This document shows positions 1 through 11,129 of a DNA stretch of 64,000 nt, in pieces. Positions within the stretch are counted from its first letter, which is position 1. Each line of letters begins with the position of its first letter. The notes beneath the pieces are model-generated. The model searched no databases, was not told the DNA's origin, and saw only the letters and a list, made by a program, of their open reading frames with translations. Origin of the DNA: Siphonodentalium dalli (Eukaryota; Mollusca; Scaphopoda; Gadilida; Siphonodentaliidae); the NCBI GenBank assembly GCA_032622095.1, contig CP136069.1:126749450-126813449 (forward strand), read 5' to 3'. A program made the position numbers and the translations under genes.

Positions 1-266
1 TAACTGGTGTGATAATATAACCATGCAAGAACATCATCATGATCGAAATTTCCCAACTGGAAGAAATCAGGTCCAATGTTATTCTGGAAAATTGTTCGTC
101 TCTTGGTCTAAATTACACAAACACGTTCTTAGCACTATATGTACTTATATTGGTTGGGGAAAGTCAACTATACCAGGAATATCCAAGGTTGCATGTGTGT
201 GCAGCCTGAAAGTTACTGAAAATTATAACTTGTTGTTTCGGGCCAATCTCTACCAGAGTTGTCAAT

Positions 267-391
267 CTTACCGATATTCACAGCACCGATTCTTACCGAT
301 ATTCACAGCACCGATTCTTACCGATATTCACAGCACCGATTCTTACCGATATTCACAGCACCGATTCTTACCGATATTCACAGCACCGATT
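267..391. repeat. 25-bp minisatellite, five copies
   Basis: Five consecutive, essentially identical 25-bp units built around ACCGATATTCACAGCACCGA. The short open frames crossing it exist only because the unit lacks stops in some frames. There are no spacers, so it is not a CRISPR array. Confidence 0.95.
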
Positions 392-2177
392 CTTGTAAAT
401 TCAGAGAAATGCACATACAGCATACAATGATTTCGACAGCTACAACACAGACTGTTCTAATAACATGTTGTTATGTTCTAAAACGTAATAACCATTTCGT
501 CGAAAACAAATTATTGCAATATAGCTTCGTTTATTCTTGTACAAATATATATCAATGAAGCTAGGTCACGATGTTGGTTGTCTTTCAACGTATATCCAGT
601 CATCAAATGGGTAAATACCGAGAACTGGATAAATCGTATAGCATTGCATGCAGGTTATATTCTGGAGATTCGGTATCAATATTAGAATATGAGAGCCTAT
701 ACTTGAATATCAAAGTCGCCAGCCATCTTTGATCTTCAACAAAATCACCGAGCTATTATCGATGACTGGAACAAACTGGTGTTTATTGTTCGAGTCATGT
801 TTCGTGATCATTACGATCGTCCCTTGTGGGCGTTAAACCTTTGTGTTGAAGAAAATTCAATAAGAGCACATTCTCTCCCATATGGTTAATGTGGCTATAT
901 ATCTTGCGTAACCCGGATGCGGCTAAGTGGTTTTTCGTGTGGCAAAAATGTAGAAGCCATTTGTATATACCCCTCCCCAATCAGACCGTATATATTAGAC
1001 CCCGACGCCACGACAAATAGTTTTCGCGGCTGGCTCAACCAATTTCGTGGCTGGTTAGCTTGCTAAGCCGGCTCAGTCGCGACGTTCGTGGCTGACGAAA
1101 TATGGCGGCTCAGCCGACTGAGATGTTAGCATTCATCGTATTTTCTTTTCCGAAATTTTCCTAATCCCTGGTTATAGACCCAGTTTGGTTTAGCGTTTGT
1201 GGTGAACCAGTAGAATTCCAGACCACACGTGCTATTTTGGTGTTGAATTCAGCCATATGAAAGCATGCATTGGAATAGTCTATTCCACATTGAGAGGCCA
1301 GTGTGTTCTGATATTATAACAACCATGCCGTGTCCATGCGAGTATGCCACTATATATATATTAGGCAATGTGGTTTAGTTATTTGCAATTCACTGTACAG
1401 TTGTGCTTGCCATATAGGCCCATGCACATGGCTCAGCCATTTTACAATTCCGGCGGCGGTGATTTTTTCATGTGGCTGGCGTTAGAGATAATATGGCTGG
1501 CGGCGGCTTGTGGCCAATATGGCTGCATGGCGGCGGCGGTGTGCGATGGCGGCTTCGTGCTCTAGTATACATAGACACAATTCTCATTACGGCACAAGTA
1601 ATAACGATTAGAGAATGATGAGCTGGTCCATTGTGTCTTAATGTTCACCAAAATAAGGAATAAGGGAAAGTTTGAAATATAAAACTTCGGATTGCATGGT
1701 TCTTCAGGTTGCTAAACACTTTGATCATAATTTGGTTCAGAGTTCAGTTGTTACGGGACCAATAACACTATCAGCACTTAGCTTTTGCCACGGCATTTCA
1801 TGCAGTTAAATATCGGCATCAATTCCGCCAGCCATATATGCATTGTCATACAGCTAATAGTGCATGGGATTGTTTATGTGGTTCTTCGGTTATTTGCAAA
1901 AGCAAGATATAAAAAAAAAATGGGTTCACGTTTATAAAAAACCAGAGATAACCGCGGACAAGAAACCTGGATTGTAATATCATTTGATCCGTGTGTCCTG
2001 TATGCATCATACACCATCGGGGCATTTTTTTCTACCGTTAAAGGGGGACTGTTCTTAGATCCAACCATGATATATGAGACGCATTATAATTCAACGGTAA
2101 ACAAACAAATTAATTTGAGTCGAGGATGCATGATTGTATTTAACCCTAATGATGTCGTGTTTTGTTTATCACTTCAG
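392..2177. other. non-coding DNA upstream of the first visible exon
   Basis: No exon is recognised here. It is probably intron of the K2P channel gene, because the exon at 2178 begins in phase 1 and needs an upstream coding exon. A stretch at about 1010-1560 is richer in GGC/GGCTGG words than its surroundings but has no supported coding frame. The last bases before 2178 form a normal acceptor (ACTTCAG). Confidence 0.6.
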
Positions 2178-2576
2178 GTTACGGACGAGTCACGCCTTTG
2201 TCAGAGGCAGGGAAGGCCTTCTGTGTAATCTACGCTGTTATTGGGATACCACTTACTTTGGTATTGTTCTCTGCTATAGTGGAGCGTATGATGATCCCAT
2301 CAAAACAAATCCTTATATGGATGTACCGCAGACTAGGACATGTCTACAAGATCTTGCATGTCCAAGTCATGCACTTGCTCATTGTGTTTGTGTTTACTTT
2401 GGTGCTATTCTTTCTGATACCTGCCGCCATCTATAGCGCAATAGAACCGGAGTGGGACTACCTTGATGCATTCTACTACTGTTTCGTTTCGCTGACCACC
2501 ATCGGTCTCGGAGACTACATTCCGGGAGATACACCTTTCCAACAATATCGCGCTCTCTATAAAGTGTGCACAACAG
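2178..2576 (+). CDS. K2P potassium channel (TWIK/KCNK1-like), internal exon: P1 filter end to P2 and start of M4
   Basis: This internal exon of a two-pore-domain potassium channel encodes 133 codons. Such proteins are dimeric plasma-membrane leak channels that set resting potential. In order it shows the end of pore loop 1 (GYGRVTPLSEAGKAF), M2 (about residues 15-38, with GIPLTLVLF), a basic cytosolic linker, M3 (LLIVFVFTLVLFFLIPAA), the extracellular/pore segment WDYLDAFYYCFVSLTTIGLG with the second filter GLGD, and QQYRALYKVCTT leading into M4. GYG in pore 1 with GLGD in pore 2, plus LYK before M4, is typical of the TWIK (KCNK1/6) branch. The acceptor is ACTTCAG before 2178 and the donor is GTAGGT at 2577. 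Both borders are phase 1. The left intron splits the first Gly codon of GYG, a position known to be conserved in K2P genes. The N-terminus, M1 and most of P1 lie upstream of the window. An in-frame ATG at 2162 is intronic and was not used. Confidence 0.95.
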
Positions 2577-3003
2577 GTAGGTACACGTCTTGTATATCTG
2601 AAAAGCCGAATATCCATATTAGTTGGCAATAGAAAATGCTTTGCATTATAGCAATTGTCATTTTAACATTAGGACGGGGTGAAATGACCAATTTTGGATG
2701 GGGGATTTCCGTGCAAATGTCCATACTTGGATAAGCCTTGGAACGTTCATTGGCATAACTGTATTTTATTTTAGAATTGTATCAACTTGGTTGTATAATG
2801 ATATATATTTCCAACATTAGACAAGCAGTTATAGATCATGCATGTGAAACATTTAAACAGTGGATTAATCGCGGGGATCGACAATTGAATGTTATGACGC
2901 TCAGTATACAATCACGGTCTGTCTGCATTGAATATGGTTAAAACGTGGTATATTTTCTGGCTGTGGTGTAATATCTTGATTTTTATGGGACATAAACTCA
3001 TCT

Positions 3004-3242
3004 AATGGCGGTTTGGGCAAGCGGCGCCAACGCGGTACTATCTCGCTGATGCCAAATATCTAGATTTGTCATTGTACTAAATATTAATCGCGGTATATAT
3101 GCACAGGCCTGCTTGAACTGAGGTGCAATCTCATTGCGAACGAATCTCTCGATTTGTCATTGAGTCCTATTATATTTATATAATCGCGGTATGCGTGTGT
3201 ACACGGTTAACGGAATCTCAAGATTTGTCATTGGGTCTTATA
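3004..3242. repeat. degenerate 70-95-bp tandem repeat, left half
   Basis: Units share GATTTGTCATTG followed shortly by AATCGCGGT (anchors near 3063, 3151 and 3222). The array stops inside a unit at 3242 and resumes at 7979 in the same orientation, so it is interrupted by the 3243-7978 element. Confidence 0.75.
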
Positions 3243-3875
3243 TGTGACCCGCCATATCAAATCCAGTCGGAAGTCGGGATTTTTTTACCCTGTGCCAATT
3301 CATTCTCTTATATATGCGAGTCGACCATAGGTCGCCTCGCATATATAAGAGAATGCATTGGCCTAACATTTTTTTACAATTTTAATAATTTGTTCTTGTA
3401 TTCTTTAACAATTTTATAATTTCACCCATACCGAGCCCCAGACAAACATGAGCAGACGACACTCTTCTATGTGCTTCTATATATGTGTGGGGCTCCCTGC
3501 AGGGTAATGGCTGTTTTTTTATTTTATGTCCTAACAAGAAATTCAATTAATTGAGGAAAAACACCCACTGTCCCGAGTGGTATTGATAAGCTATTGGAGG
3601 GTCTTCCACTTCGCATGCAAAATAGCAAAATATTATTAATTGATGACTGATGTACATGTACAGTACACACATAGTAATAACAATTAACGTTATGATTTGA
3701 AACTAACCATGATAGGATATTGACAGTAAGGTGGTATTATCTACTACGAGTGGTATTAGTAATAATAGTACCATTCTAGCATAATATATGTGTACATGAT
3801 GTATGGGAAATATTAAAGGACAAAACAATAGTTACAATACAATTAGAACTTTGTTTTTAATTAATCGCAAGAAGA

Positions 3876-4345
3876 GCTAATTGCGCTTAAGCACAATAAG
3901 GGAATCTCTATTGTGATTAAGCGCAATAAGGATATATTTAACTGTGCTTAAGCGCAATAATGGAATTTACAAATTGCGCTTACATAATAAAACCCAATAA
4001 GGAATCTCTTAATAAGGAATATATTATATATAGAACATAAACTCCCTATAATTCAGGTGGTGTAGTCCATCTCCATGGTACAATGGGTGGAACAAATATA
4101 GGATTATTCTACTATTTGCACAAGGGTGATCTAATGAGAGAGATATTAATTGCGCTTAAGTGCAATATTGATGTAATTTCGCTTACGTGTAATAAGGAAT
4201 GTCTTATTACACTTAAGCGCAATAAGAATATTCCTTATTGCACAGGAATATCACATTGTGCTTAAGCGCAATAAGGTATCTCTAACTGCGCGCACAATAA
4301 CTGAAGGAATATTCTTATTGGGCTTGAGCTCAATTAGAGATTCCT
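3876..4345. repeat. palindromic TTGCGCTTAAGCGCAA array
   Basis: Repeated copies and variants of the self-complementary 16-mer TTGCGCTTAAGCGCAA are separated by AATAAGGAAT-like spacers. About 110 bp of unrelated sequence (4030-4140) interrupts it. Each unit could form a hairpin. Confidence 0.7.
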
Positions 4346-4687
4346 TAAGTTATTGCAGTTCATCGAAATTGTCTATTAAATGTCAAGTTGGTTTCCCATA
4401 GAGATCATCAACGATGTCTATGCGCAAGGGACCTACACCAGTCTTCTCGGTTGGGATTCCAATTGTTGGCTTACTAAATATGCACATATGCTTAAGATAC
4501 AGTCGTGCGCGAAGCGCGCTCCCGTAGGTCGGGTTTTGGATCCCAGTGAATTAAAATATCATTGAAATAATCGGTCCCCAATCCAATAAACATCCATATA
4601 TTGAATATACATATTTTTGGAGCAGAATTAGATAGTCCATATTGGACGCCATCATGGAATTTAATTTTTTTATTTAATTTTCACACA
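4346..4687. other. unannotated DNA within the 4.7-kb element
   Basis: No gene or clear repeat is seen. A short GC-rich inverted motif (GCGCGAAGCGCGC) occurs near 4505. Confidence 0.5.
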
Positions 4688-4689
4688 TA

Positions 4690-5010
4690 GTTATTAGTTA
4701 TGTGGATGGCGTTATCATTAAACATCACACCCGTATATTGATTATGTGGATAGAGTTATCATTAAACCTCACATCCTTATATTGGTTACAGTAATGCCCA
4801 AAGTAATTGACCACTTAACCACAGCAGAATTATTGGTAATTTTTCAGGATTTAAAATCCTGAAAAATTACCCATAATTCTGCTGTGGTTAAGTGGTCAAT
4901 TACTTTGGACATTACTGTATGTGGATGGAGTTATCATTACACCTCACATCCTTATATTGGTTAGGTTATGTAGATGTGAGTTATCATTAAACCTCACATC
5001 AGTGTGTTGG
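4690..5010. repeat. tandem repeat of about 44 bp, interrupted by a MITE
   Basis: Units contain GTTATCATTAAACCTCACAT (starts near 4712, 4757, 4931 and 4979). The MITE at 4789-4917 sits in the middle and separates the second and third units. Confidence 0.8.
4789..4917. mobile_element. 129-bp hairpin MITE, short subtype
   Basis: Terminal inverted repeats starting CAGTAATGCCCAAAGTAATT run almost to the centre, making a near-perfect palindrome. The TA target duplication is at 4787-4788 and 4918-4919. Three longer relatives lie at 9694, 14198 and 18717. Size, TA duplication and lack of coding fit a Tc1/mariner-type MITE. Confidence 0.88.
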
Positions 5011-5175
5011 GGATTTTGGACCTTGAATTGGGACCTTTGGTTTTTAACGCAACAAATGCGAGTACACCTTATACACAAGTTTCTTGGATAAGATGAGTTT
5101 GAAGCCTGCTTACATTTCGAAATGTTGTCAGTTTTGTATCGTCTGCAGCAGAACTCGGCATGTTGAAGCAAAAGT

Positions 5176-6560
5176 TACAAGAGGTAAAATATGTACGTAA
5201 CGAGACTATAATACAAATGAAAAAATAAATTGAGGGAGGAGTGGGCGATACAGGGAACTAAGGGTTGAACCGATATAAATTTGTAGAGCGATAACGACCA
5301 ATGTTGACATATCATGCATCTCAACTCTACTGTTGCAACAAGGCTATAAAATGGGGGGGGGGGGGTGTCATAATCTTAGTTATCTCTATATAGTGCCAGA
5401 ATAGTCATTTATGGACTTCTATAGTGGTACAATGCAAATTGGAATCAAATGATAAAAAATATGTATGTAACACAACTACGGTATACGGATGAAAATAAAA
5501 ATAAAAATTTAGGCCGGGATTAGATGTTGGGTTGGTTAAATAGACTCGGAGAAAAAGGGGAACGATGAACTGACATAAATTAGTAGAGCGATAGCGATCA
5601 ATGTTGCCATGTGATGCATCGCGACTGTACTGTAGCGGCAATGATATAAAATTGGGGGGGGGGGGTCTGAAATTATCTCTATCTCTATAGATGGCACCAG
5701 GATTATATAGAAAGGAATAGCAATTGATATACGTATACTATAGTAATACCATAGACATATAAGTACACAACTCTGGGAATTAACCTAGGCAATAGGCAAT
5801 GCCTAGGTAAAAGCAGAGGCAAAGTCGGTTTGCCTAGGCAATTATATTTCCTAGGTAAAAGAAGTTAAATGGGTTACTAAAATGTATTTGTGTCTATAAG
5901 AAATAGAACCTCTTTAGCCAAAATGACTTCCTTAAATCACTCTTTACATACGGTACATTGTATATTGTCCTACAATTGTTTCCATGGCACTGGGCCAGTA
6001 ACTAGCTACCCGGTAGAAGGACACTTGTTTTGGACATGATTTGTGGATTTGTACATATATGTTGAGTAGTGGCCTGGAAATAATGTTCCCCCAAAATAAC
6101 TAAGCATTTCAGGTTATTATTGAATCATATTAATTTGAGATGGCAATATTGTTGCAAAATTGCCTAGGTAAAATCTGTTTTTGCTTGTGGCCAATTTCTT
6201 TTACCTAGGCAAATATATCGCCTAGGCAAATTTTCCTTAATTCCCAGGGCTGAGTACAAGTATCACATGATAAAATATTACGTAACTTGACTATAGCGAT
6301 GAAAAAAATAAAATTGGACCGGGATTAGAGGTTCGGTTGGTTATATGTGGATAATTGGATATGGAATTCATACCGATGAGACGATAAAAATTAGTGGAGC
6401 GATAAAGACCAATGTTGACACTTACTGACTTAGTCAGGCGGTTGATACGATAGACCGAAATAAATTTGTCGGGTGATAATGACCAATGTTGACGTATAAA
6501 GTAACGCGACTGTACTGTCGCACAATTATCAGGTATAACCTGTCAAATATGGACTCTGGT
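5176..6560. repeat. degenerate tandem repeat of about 270 bp, three units
   Basis: Units begin near 5180, 5450 and 6260. They share ATATGTACGTAAC-like starts, GACCGGGATTAGAGGTT-like middles and GCGATAACGACCAATGTTGA. The first two end in a long G run (5353-5365 and about 5655-5667). The second and third units are separated by the 5768-6252 element. Confidence 0.65.
5768..6252. mobile_element. 485-bp TIR element with 6-bp target duplication and CCTAGG motifs
   Basis: The ends are CAACTCTGGGAATTAA and, on the other strand, CAGCCCTGGGAATTAA. AGTACA is directly repeated outside both ends (5762-5767 and 6253-6258). Both ends carry clusters of the palindrome CCTAGG in inverted order (TTGCCTAGGCAA, TTTACCTAGGCAA), so each terminal region folds on itself. 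No coding capacity. A 6-bp duplication does not clearly assign a superfamily; a hAT-like or other group is possible. Confidence 0.75.
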
Positions 6561-6599
6561 GGCCAAAATGGAACAGCTCAGAAAACATTCGCAGGGCCC

Positions 6600-6950
6600 T
6601 AAAATTTATTTAACATGGGATCTGCCATTAAAATTGATTTATGAAAATTATGTCGATAAAATTCTTAATTTTCAAAATTTTAAGCTGAGACTTTGTGTGT
6701 CTGTGTGGAATACTTATATATTCCTAAAATGACAGGGTAAAGCACGTAATTATTTATTAGATGGAAGAAATTATTTTTTTTCGATGATAAATTTTAACAC
6801 GGGATTTTCCCATTCAAATCGATTTATGTCGATAAAACTGTTATTTTTCAAAATTTTAAGCTGAGACTGAGGTATGTCTGCGTGAAATACTTATATATTC
6901 CTAAAATGACAGGGTCCAGCACGTAATTATCTTTTAGATGGAAGAAATTT
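6600..6950. repeat. two tandem copies of a 170-bp unit
   Basis: Both copies share TTTCAAAATTTTAAGCTGAG and ACTTATATATTCCTAAAATG, about 173 bp apart, ending in GATGGAAGAAATT. Confidence 0.85.
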
Positions 6951-7790
6951 ATTTGTTTCCATGATAAAAATCGAGCGTGTACTGTGCCGCAGGCAGTGTG
7001 CGCTCAAAATGTAAACAACTTTCTCAAGTGTCGTTTTGATCACCATATCGCTTTCTCGACGGGGAGATCTGATCCGAATAATAGCTAAGATGTATTTAGA
7101 TAGAATTATTGAAAGAATTTGACCGATTATTGTGCAGTTTGAGAGAATCGAGTGGAGAAAACGTTTAGTCAAACACGCGAATTCTGCCAATTACAGTTGC
7201 AGACGAGCGCTGTCAGAATAAGATAATACAGATTGACAACAAATGCAGGCCTGAAACTCACCTTTTTGGGAGGTAAATCCCACTTATTAGATATAAAAAC
7301 AATCCTTCCTAAGCACATTCCACAAGTGTTTAATATCTTAGGACACAGTAACAGTCAAAATGAATGAATTTAAATCACGATTCCGAGACGAAGCGAGACA
7401 TATACTGTGTACGATTTTTGACTCACTTTGAGGCGCCTTGTTTTCGATGACGTCATTTGCGTTGCCCCACAACCTTAACCCTTTCCAATTCCAGCGGCAT
7501 TTCAATTGGTTGAAATTAAAAATTTCTTAAGTTCCAGCTCAACCTGAATCTAGTTACCCAATTGGTAGAAATACGTTAGCAGTAATTCTTAGTTTAATGA
7601 GTTATAACTCTAATTTTATTGACGATATGAGCTCAACAGCATAATATGAAACAGTTTATGGCGGTGTTATCCAAACGTGTGCTTTGATAATGATTATAAT
7701 TTTATTTTGCGATCAAACGTCAGTGCAGCTCAGCAGAAACGCATAGACACTAGTTCAGTTCAGCAGAAACGCATGAGTCCTACGATTATA
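6951..7790. other. unannotated DNA inside the 4.7-kb element
   Basis: No conserved protein or repeat is recognised. A minus-strand frame at 6927-7190 has no family resemblance and is taken as chance. A short duplicated phrase, CAGCAGAAACGCAT, occurs near 7732 and 7761. Confidence 0.5.
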
Positions 7791-7794
7791 GTAC

Positions 7795-7832
7795 ACCCAC
7801 TGGACGCGCTTCGCGCGTCGGTCAGTGGGTGA
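7795..7832. repeat. GC-rich hairpin
   Basis: Arms CACCCACTG/CAGTGGGTG and GACGCGC/GCGCGTC form a compact stem-loop just inside the truncated right terminal repeat of the 4.7-kb element. Function unknown. Confidence 0.6.
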
Positions 7833-7978
7833 AAAAACATGATAAAAAATTGTTAAGCCAATGCATTATCTTATATATGCGAGGCGACCTATGGTCGACT
7901 CGCATATATAAGAGAATGCATTGGCACAGGGTAAAAAAAAACCCCGACTTCCGACAGGATTTGATATGGCGGGTCACA

Positions 7979-8165
7979 TATTTAATCGCCGTCTGTGTGG
8001 TACACGGTAAACGAGTTACTATATCTCGGTGCGACCGAACCGCTCGATGTGTTATAATTGAATCTTATATAATCGCGGTCGGTGTAGGTGCGTGATTAAC
8101 GTGGTACGATCTCGCTGTGACCGAATCTCTGGATTTGTCATTGGATCTATATAACCACAGTCTCC
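7979..8165. repeat. degenerate 70-95-bp tandem repeat, right half
   Basis: This continues the array of 3004-3242 in the same orientation (TTAATCGCCGT, ATAATCGCGGT, GGATTTGTCATTGGATC). It resumes exactly where the left half stopped. Confidence 0.75.
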
Positions 8166-8512
8166 TTCAATCTGAACAGGATTAATTTGAGTCTTCCTGA
8201 ATCGAGAACTATCTCATGGTATAAATCCCGCGAGACAACGAGAACGCCGCAATCACATTATTAGACGCGTCTGCGTGAACGGTGTTACGGCTGATGGCTG
8301 GGTGAACCAAGCTCCGAGTCCCGACAGAGAAAGGAATGTTCATTGTTACAAGGATTCTGTAAAAGTGAGAAGACTGTATATTGACCATTCAGTTTGATCA
8401 TGCAGCATATAACAGGGTGTCACCCCTCTTTTTGTACGCGGAATTCATGCAATATTCAGGTGGTATGTGTGATTCATACCCATCTGTTAAATGCCCACAC
8501 AATTTCGACCCC

Positions 8513-8960
8513 CCCCCCCCAGATCACATTATATAAAATATACGCCATATTATATACCATTTGAGAGGTGAAGCTCCAAAACATTGCTTTATCAACTTAT
8601 CTGGTGTAATGAACTTTGAGCATGTTGTTTTTGTTGAGGTACCGACGTGTTTTTTTGTGTGCTAAGTTTAATATGGATTGTAGTGCAAAGTGTATTATTT
8701 CCAATGCATGGAAGTGGAATAACTCTATATCTTAGTTTGAATTCTGTTGCATTCTGGGAGCGAGACTGGGTAAATGTTTCTATGATTTCATCTATTTTCT
8801 GTTATTCTACATGGGCACCTTCTGAGATACAGACGTTCCAAATGGTGATGAATTATAGTATTTTAATCATATTTTATGTCATATATTGTTATAAAAAGCG
8901 TATATCAAGTCACTATAAAAAAAACAATCGCTAACTCGAACATTAAATGGGCCTTTAACG
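8513..8960 (+). repeat. dispersed repeat copy 1 (about 0.4 kb)
   Basis: It begins after a run of C with CAGATCACATTATATAAA and runs through GAAGCTCCAAAACATT, TGTTTTTGTTGAG and GGGCACCTTCTGAGA. The same order recurs at 20188-20565, with a shorter inverted copy at 38885-39110. The open frame at 8647-8934 lies in the repeat and is not supported as a gene. Confidence 0.8.
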
Positions 8961-9530
8961 GCTTGGCACTGGTGATTCAATTTAACCGGTATTTGGGATT
9001 CAATAAAAATGCTGGTATGCAACTTTTATATAGCACAAAATTGCATAAATTTTGATTTATTTTTCATCCCAAATGACATATTTTGCCGATATCCAGTCTA
9101 ATATACACCTCTTGTTAGTTATGGATACTACTTCAGCAAAATGTGTGAAAACTGTGATCTTAATGTCAAATAACTAGATATGAGTATCTAATTACTGAGT
9201 ATGTATTCAATATTTTCTAAACTGGTTTCGCAGGATTAACCCCTCTCTGTTAAATGGTATTAAGAATTCAGGGTGTATAGGTCGGTGAAACCATCATATA
9301 ATCAGATATACATACAACTGTTGTCATAGCCTATTCGTAACTTGGATAAAGTTATCAACAACTTTAGTTGTGGGCTCTCTCGATCGCAATAAGTATGATC
9401 TAACCCATTGATAATTACAGAAACCGATTATCTTTATTTGGAACTCTTAGCTGAGACATAACTTTTTGTTATCGAATATATTCATTTTAAATATCAAATA
9501 ATTATTAGTGGAATATCTAAATTTACCTCA
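8961..9530. other. unannotated AT-rich spacer
   Basis: No gene, array or inverted repeat is recognised between the dispersed repeat and the start of the A-B array. Confidence 0.55.
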
Positions 9531-9693
9531 GATATAGCCTATGTATACCATTATATAAACATTGTATAGGAAACAATAGATTTTCTGATTTACAGATTCC
9601 ATGTACATCACACGCATGCAGGGTCGGATAACGAGTTCCAACGTCACTACTGTAATATCTAAACCGTCGCCCCAGACGTTCGAATATATTATA

Positions 9694-9906
9694 CGGTAAT
9701 GCCCAAAGTAATTGACCACTTAACCACAGCATAATTATGGGTAATTTTTCAGGATTTAGTCAGAAATATGGCTTGTTGCCATTCATCGGAAAGCTCTCGC
9801 CGAGAGCTTTCCGATGAATGGCAACAAGCCATATTTCTGATTAAATCCTTAACAATTACCCATAATTCTGCTGTGGTTAAGTGGTCAATTACTTTGGGAA
9901 TTACTG
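9694..9906. mobile_element. 213-bp hairpin MITE, long subtype, in A1
   Basis: Same termini as 4789-4917 (first base pair region CGGTAATGCCC here) with TA at 9692-9693 and 9907-9908. Nearly the whole length is one inverted repeat. The central extra arm includes GGCTTGTTGCCATTCATCGG and meets at CTCTCG/CGAGAG. Confidence 0.88.
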
Positions 9907-10081
9907 TAGCTGCTATTTAACTCATGCAGTGGATGAGCTATATATAATTGTTGCAGGAGTTATTGCACTTTACGAGTAAAAGGGATTATGTGCATTTTAT
10001 GAATATCGATTAAATGGTTGAGGTGTGTTTGGTGTTCAAAATCGGAGGCACAATCGATACATATTTTCCTTGTAAATTTAA

Positions 10082-10219
10082 TTTATAAATATGAGTTTTT
10101 AACCATTACTCAAGTATTAGTTTATCATTTATAAATATGAGTTTTTAACCATTACTCAAGTATTAGTTTATCATTTATAAATATGAGTTTTTAACCGTTA
10201 TTCATGTATTTGTTTATCA
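10082..10219. repeat. 46-bp tandem repeat, three units, in A1
   Basis: The unit starts ATTTATAAATATGAGTTTTT and ends TTAGTTTATC. The same array is at about 14586-14723 in A2. In A3 (about 19099-19220) it is shorter and split by other sequence. Confidence 0.85.
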
Positions 10220-10430
10220 TTTATAGATATGAATTTTTAACCATTAATGATTTTGAATTGTGCATTTCCACAGCTCATGTATTAGTTTATCACGTCAGAT
10301 AAATGTCTATATATATATGTTTTAAACAAATTTAAAATCAAGACAGCTTTGGGTTAGAGACTTGATTGTGAAGTAGATTCCTGGCCCTGGAACACATACT
10401 AATGCTGAATTGGTCATTGTCGCATGGTAT

Positions 10431-10577
10431 CGTGCAAAAAGACACTCAGGATCCATCAATTGTGCAAAAAGACACCAGGATCCATCAATTGTGCAAAAAG
10501 ACACCAGGATCCCTCAGTTGTGCAAAAAGACACCAGGATCCCTCAGTTGTGCAAAAAGACACTTAGGATCTCCAAAA
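10431..10577. repeat. 29-bp tandem repeat, five units, in A1
   Basis: The unit contains TGTGCAAAAAGACACCAGGA. Equivalent arrays are at about 14935-15081 (A2) and 19367-19513 (A3). Overlapping short open frames are by-products of the repeat. Confidence 0.9.
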
Positions 10578-11129
10578 TGTGCATCTCAAAGTCTCGTTCG
10601 TCTGCGACAATCAAATTCAACGGAAGCGGAATACCTAAATTCAAATTCCCTTTAAATTTCACTCGATAATCACAAACAAACAATTATTGTATTAATAGTT
10701 AACACGCGACTAATTTAGAATTGATTTTTTTAATGAGACGTTGAGATGCTGGATGTCTTTTTTTGTGCACATTTAGGAGATCCTGGGTTTTTTGTTGCAC
10801 GAAAAAATGCGACAATGACCATTTAGCCATACTAAAGTGTAGTCTGTATAATGCTGTGGTGGTACAGTGGGAATTATAGTAAAGTTTGTCTCAGTTACTA
10901 GACTGTCTCGGTTACTGATATCCTCTTTGGTATCCCATGTTACAGCGGTAACCTGAATGTGCGTCTTTTCGAGACAGTCCAGCCATATCATCTACATACC
11001 GTTTCACTATTATTATTTTGTTTTCATATTTCTCATAATTTTCTCATCGGTATTACTTGTTCCAATTTGCCCGGAACTGCACCCACATGCACAGCTACAA
11101 CGCCACGCCATCTTGTAAATAAATAGTTA

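Larger units (their letters stand above)
3243..7978. mobile_element. 4.7-kb non-autonomous TIR element with TA target duplication
   Basis: The left end TGTGACCCGCCATATCAAAT and its reverse complement ending at 7978 begin long, nearly identical inverted repeats of more than 70 bp. These include an internal hairpin (3301-3350 and 7862-7924). A TA flanks each side (3241-3242, 7979-7980). Removing the element rejoins one unit of the surrounding satellite, which is good evidence for a real insertion. The left terminal region extends to about 3510 and includes a GAGCCCC/GGGGCTC pair. The right copy appears truncated near 7830. No transposase is visible. The inside holds arrays and nested elements, so most of its length is passive cargo. 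The TA duplication fits the Tc1/mariner-type group, but the superfamily is not proven. Confidence 0.75.
9531..11124. repeat. A1: first copy of segment A in the A-B-A-B-A array
   Basis: Segment A starts at GATATAGCCT and ends in CATCTTGTAAATAAAT. It contains the MITE 9694-9906, a 46-bp array and a 29-bp array. Related copies are A2 (14035-15627) and A3 (18555-20063). No coding function. The short frames it contains recur in each copy only because the DNA is duplicated. Confidence 0.92.

Noticed and set aside
267-391. Possible CRISPR-like array
   Set aside because: Units are contiguous without spacers, and the sequence is eukaryotic.
23-558. Two open frames across the 25-bp repeat
   Set aside because: The translation is just the repeated unit in different frames. 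No family resemblance.
2162-2632. 156-codon open frame covering the K2P exon taken as a complete gene
   Set aside because: It starts with an intronic ATG 16 bp before the acceptor and reads past the GTAGGT donor into the intron. Only 2178-2576 is exon.
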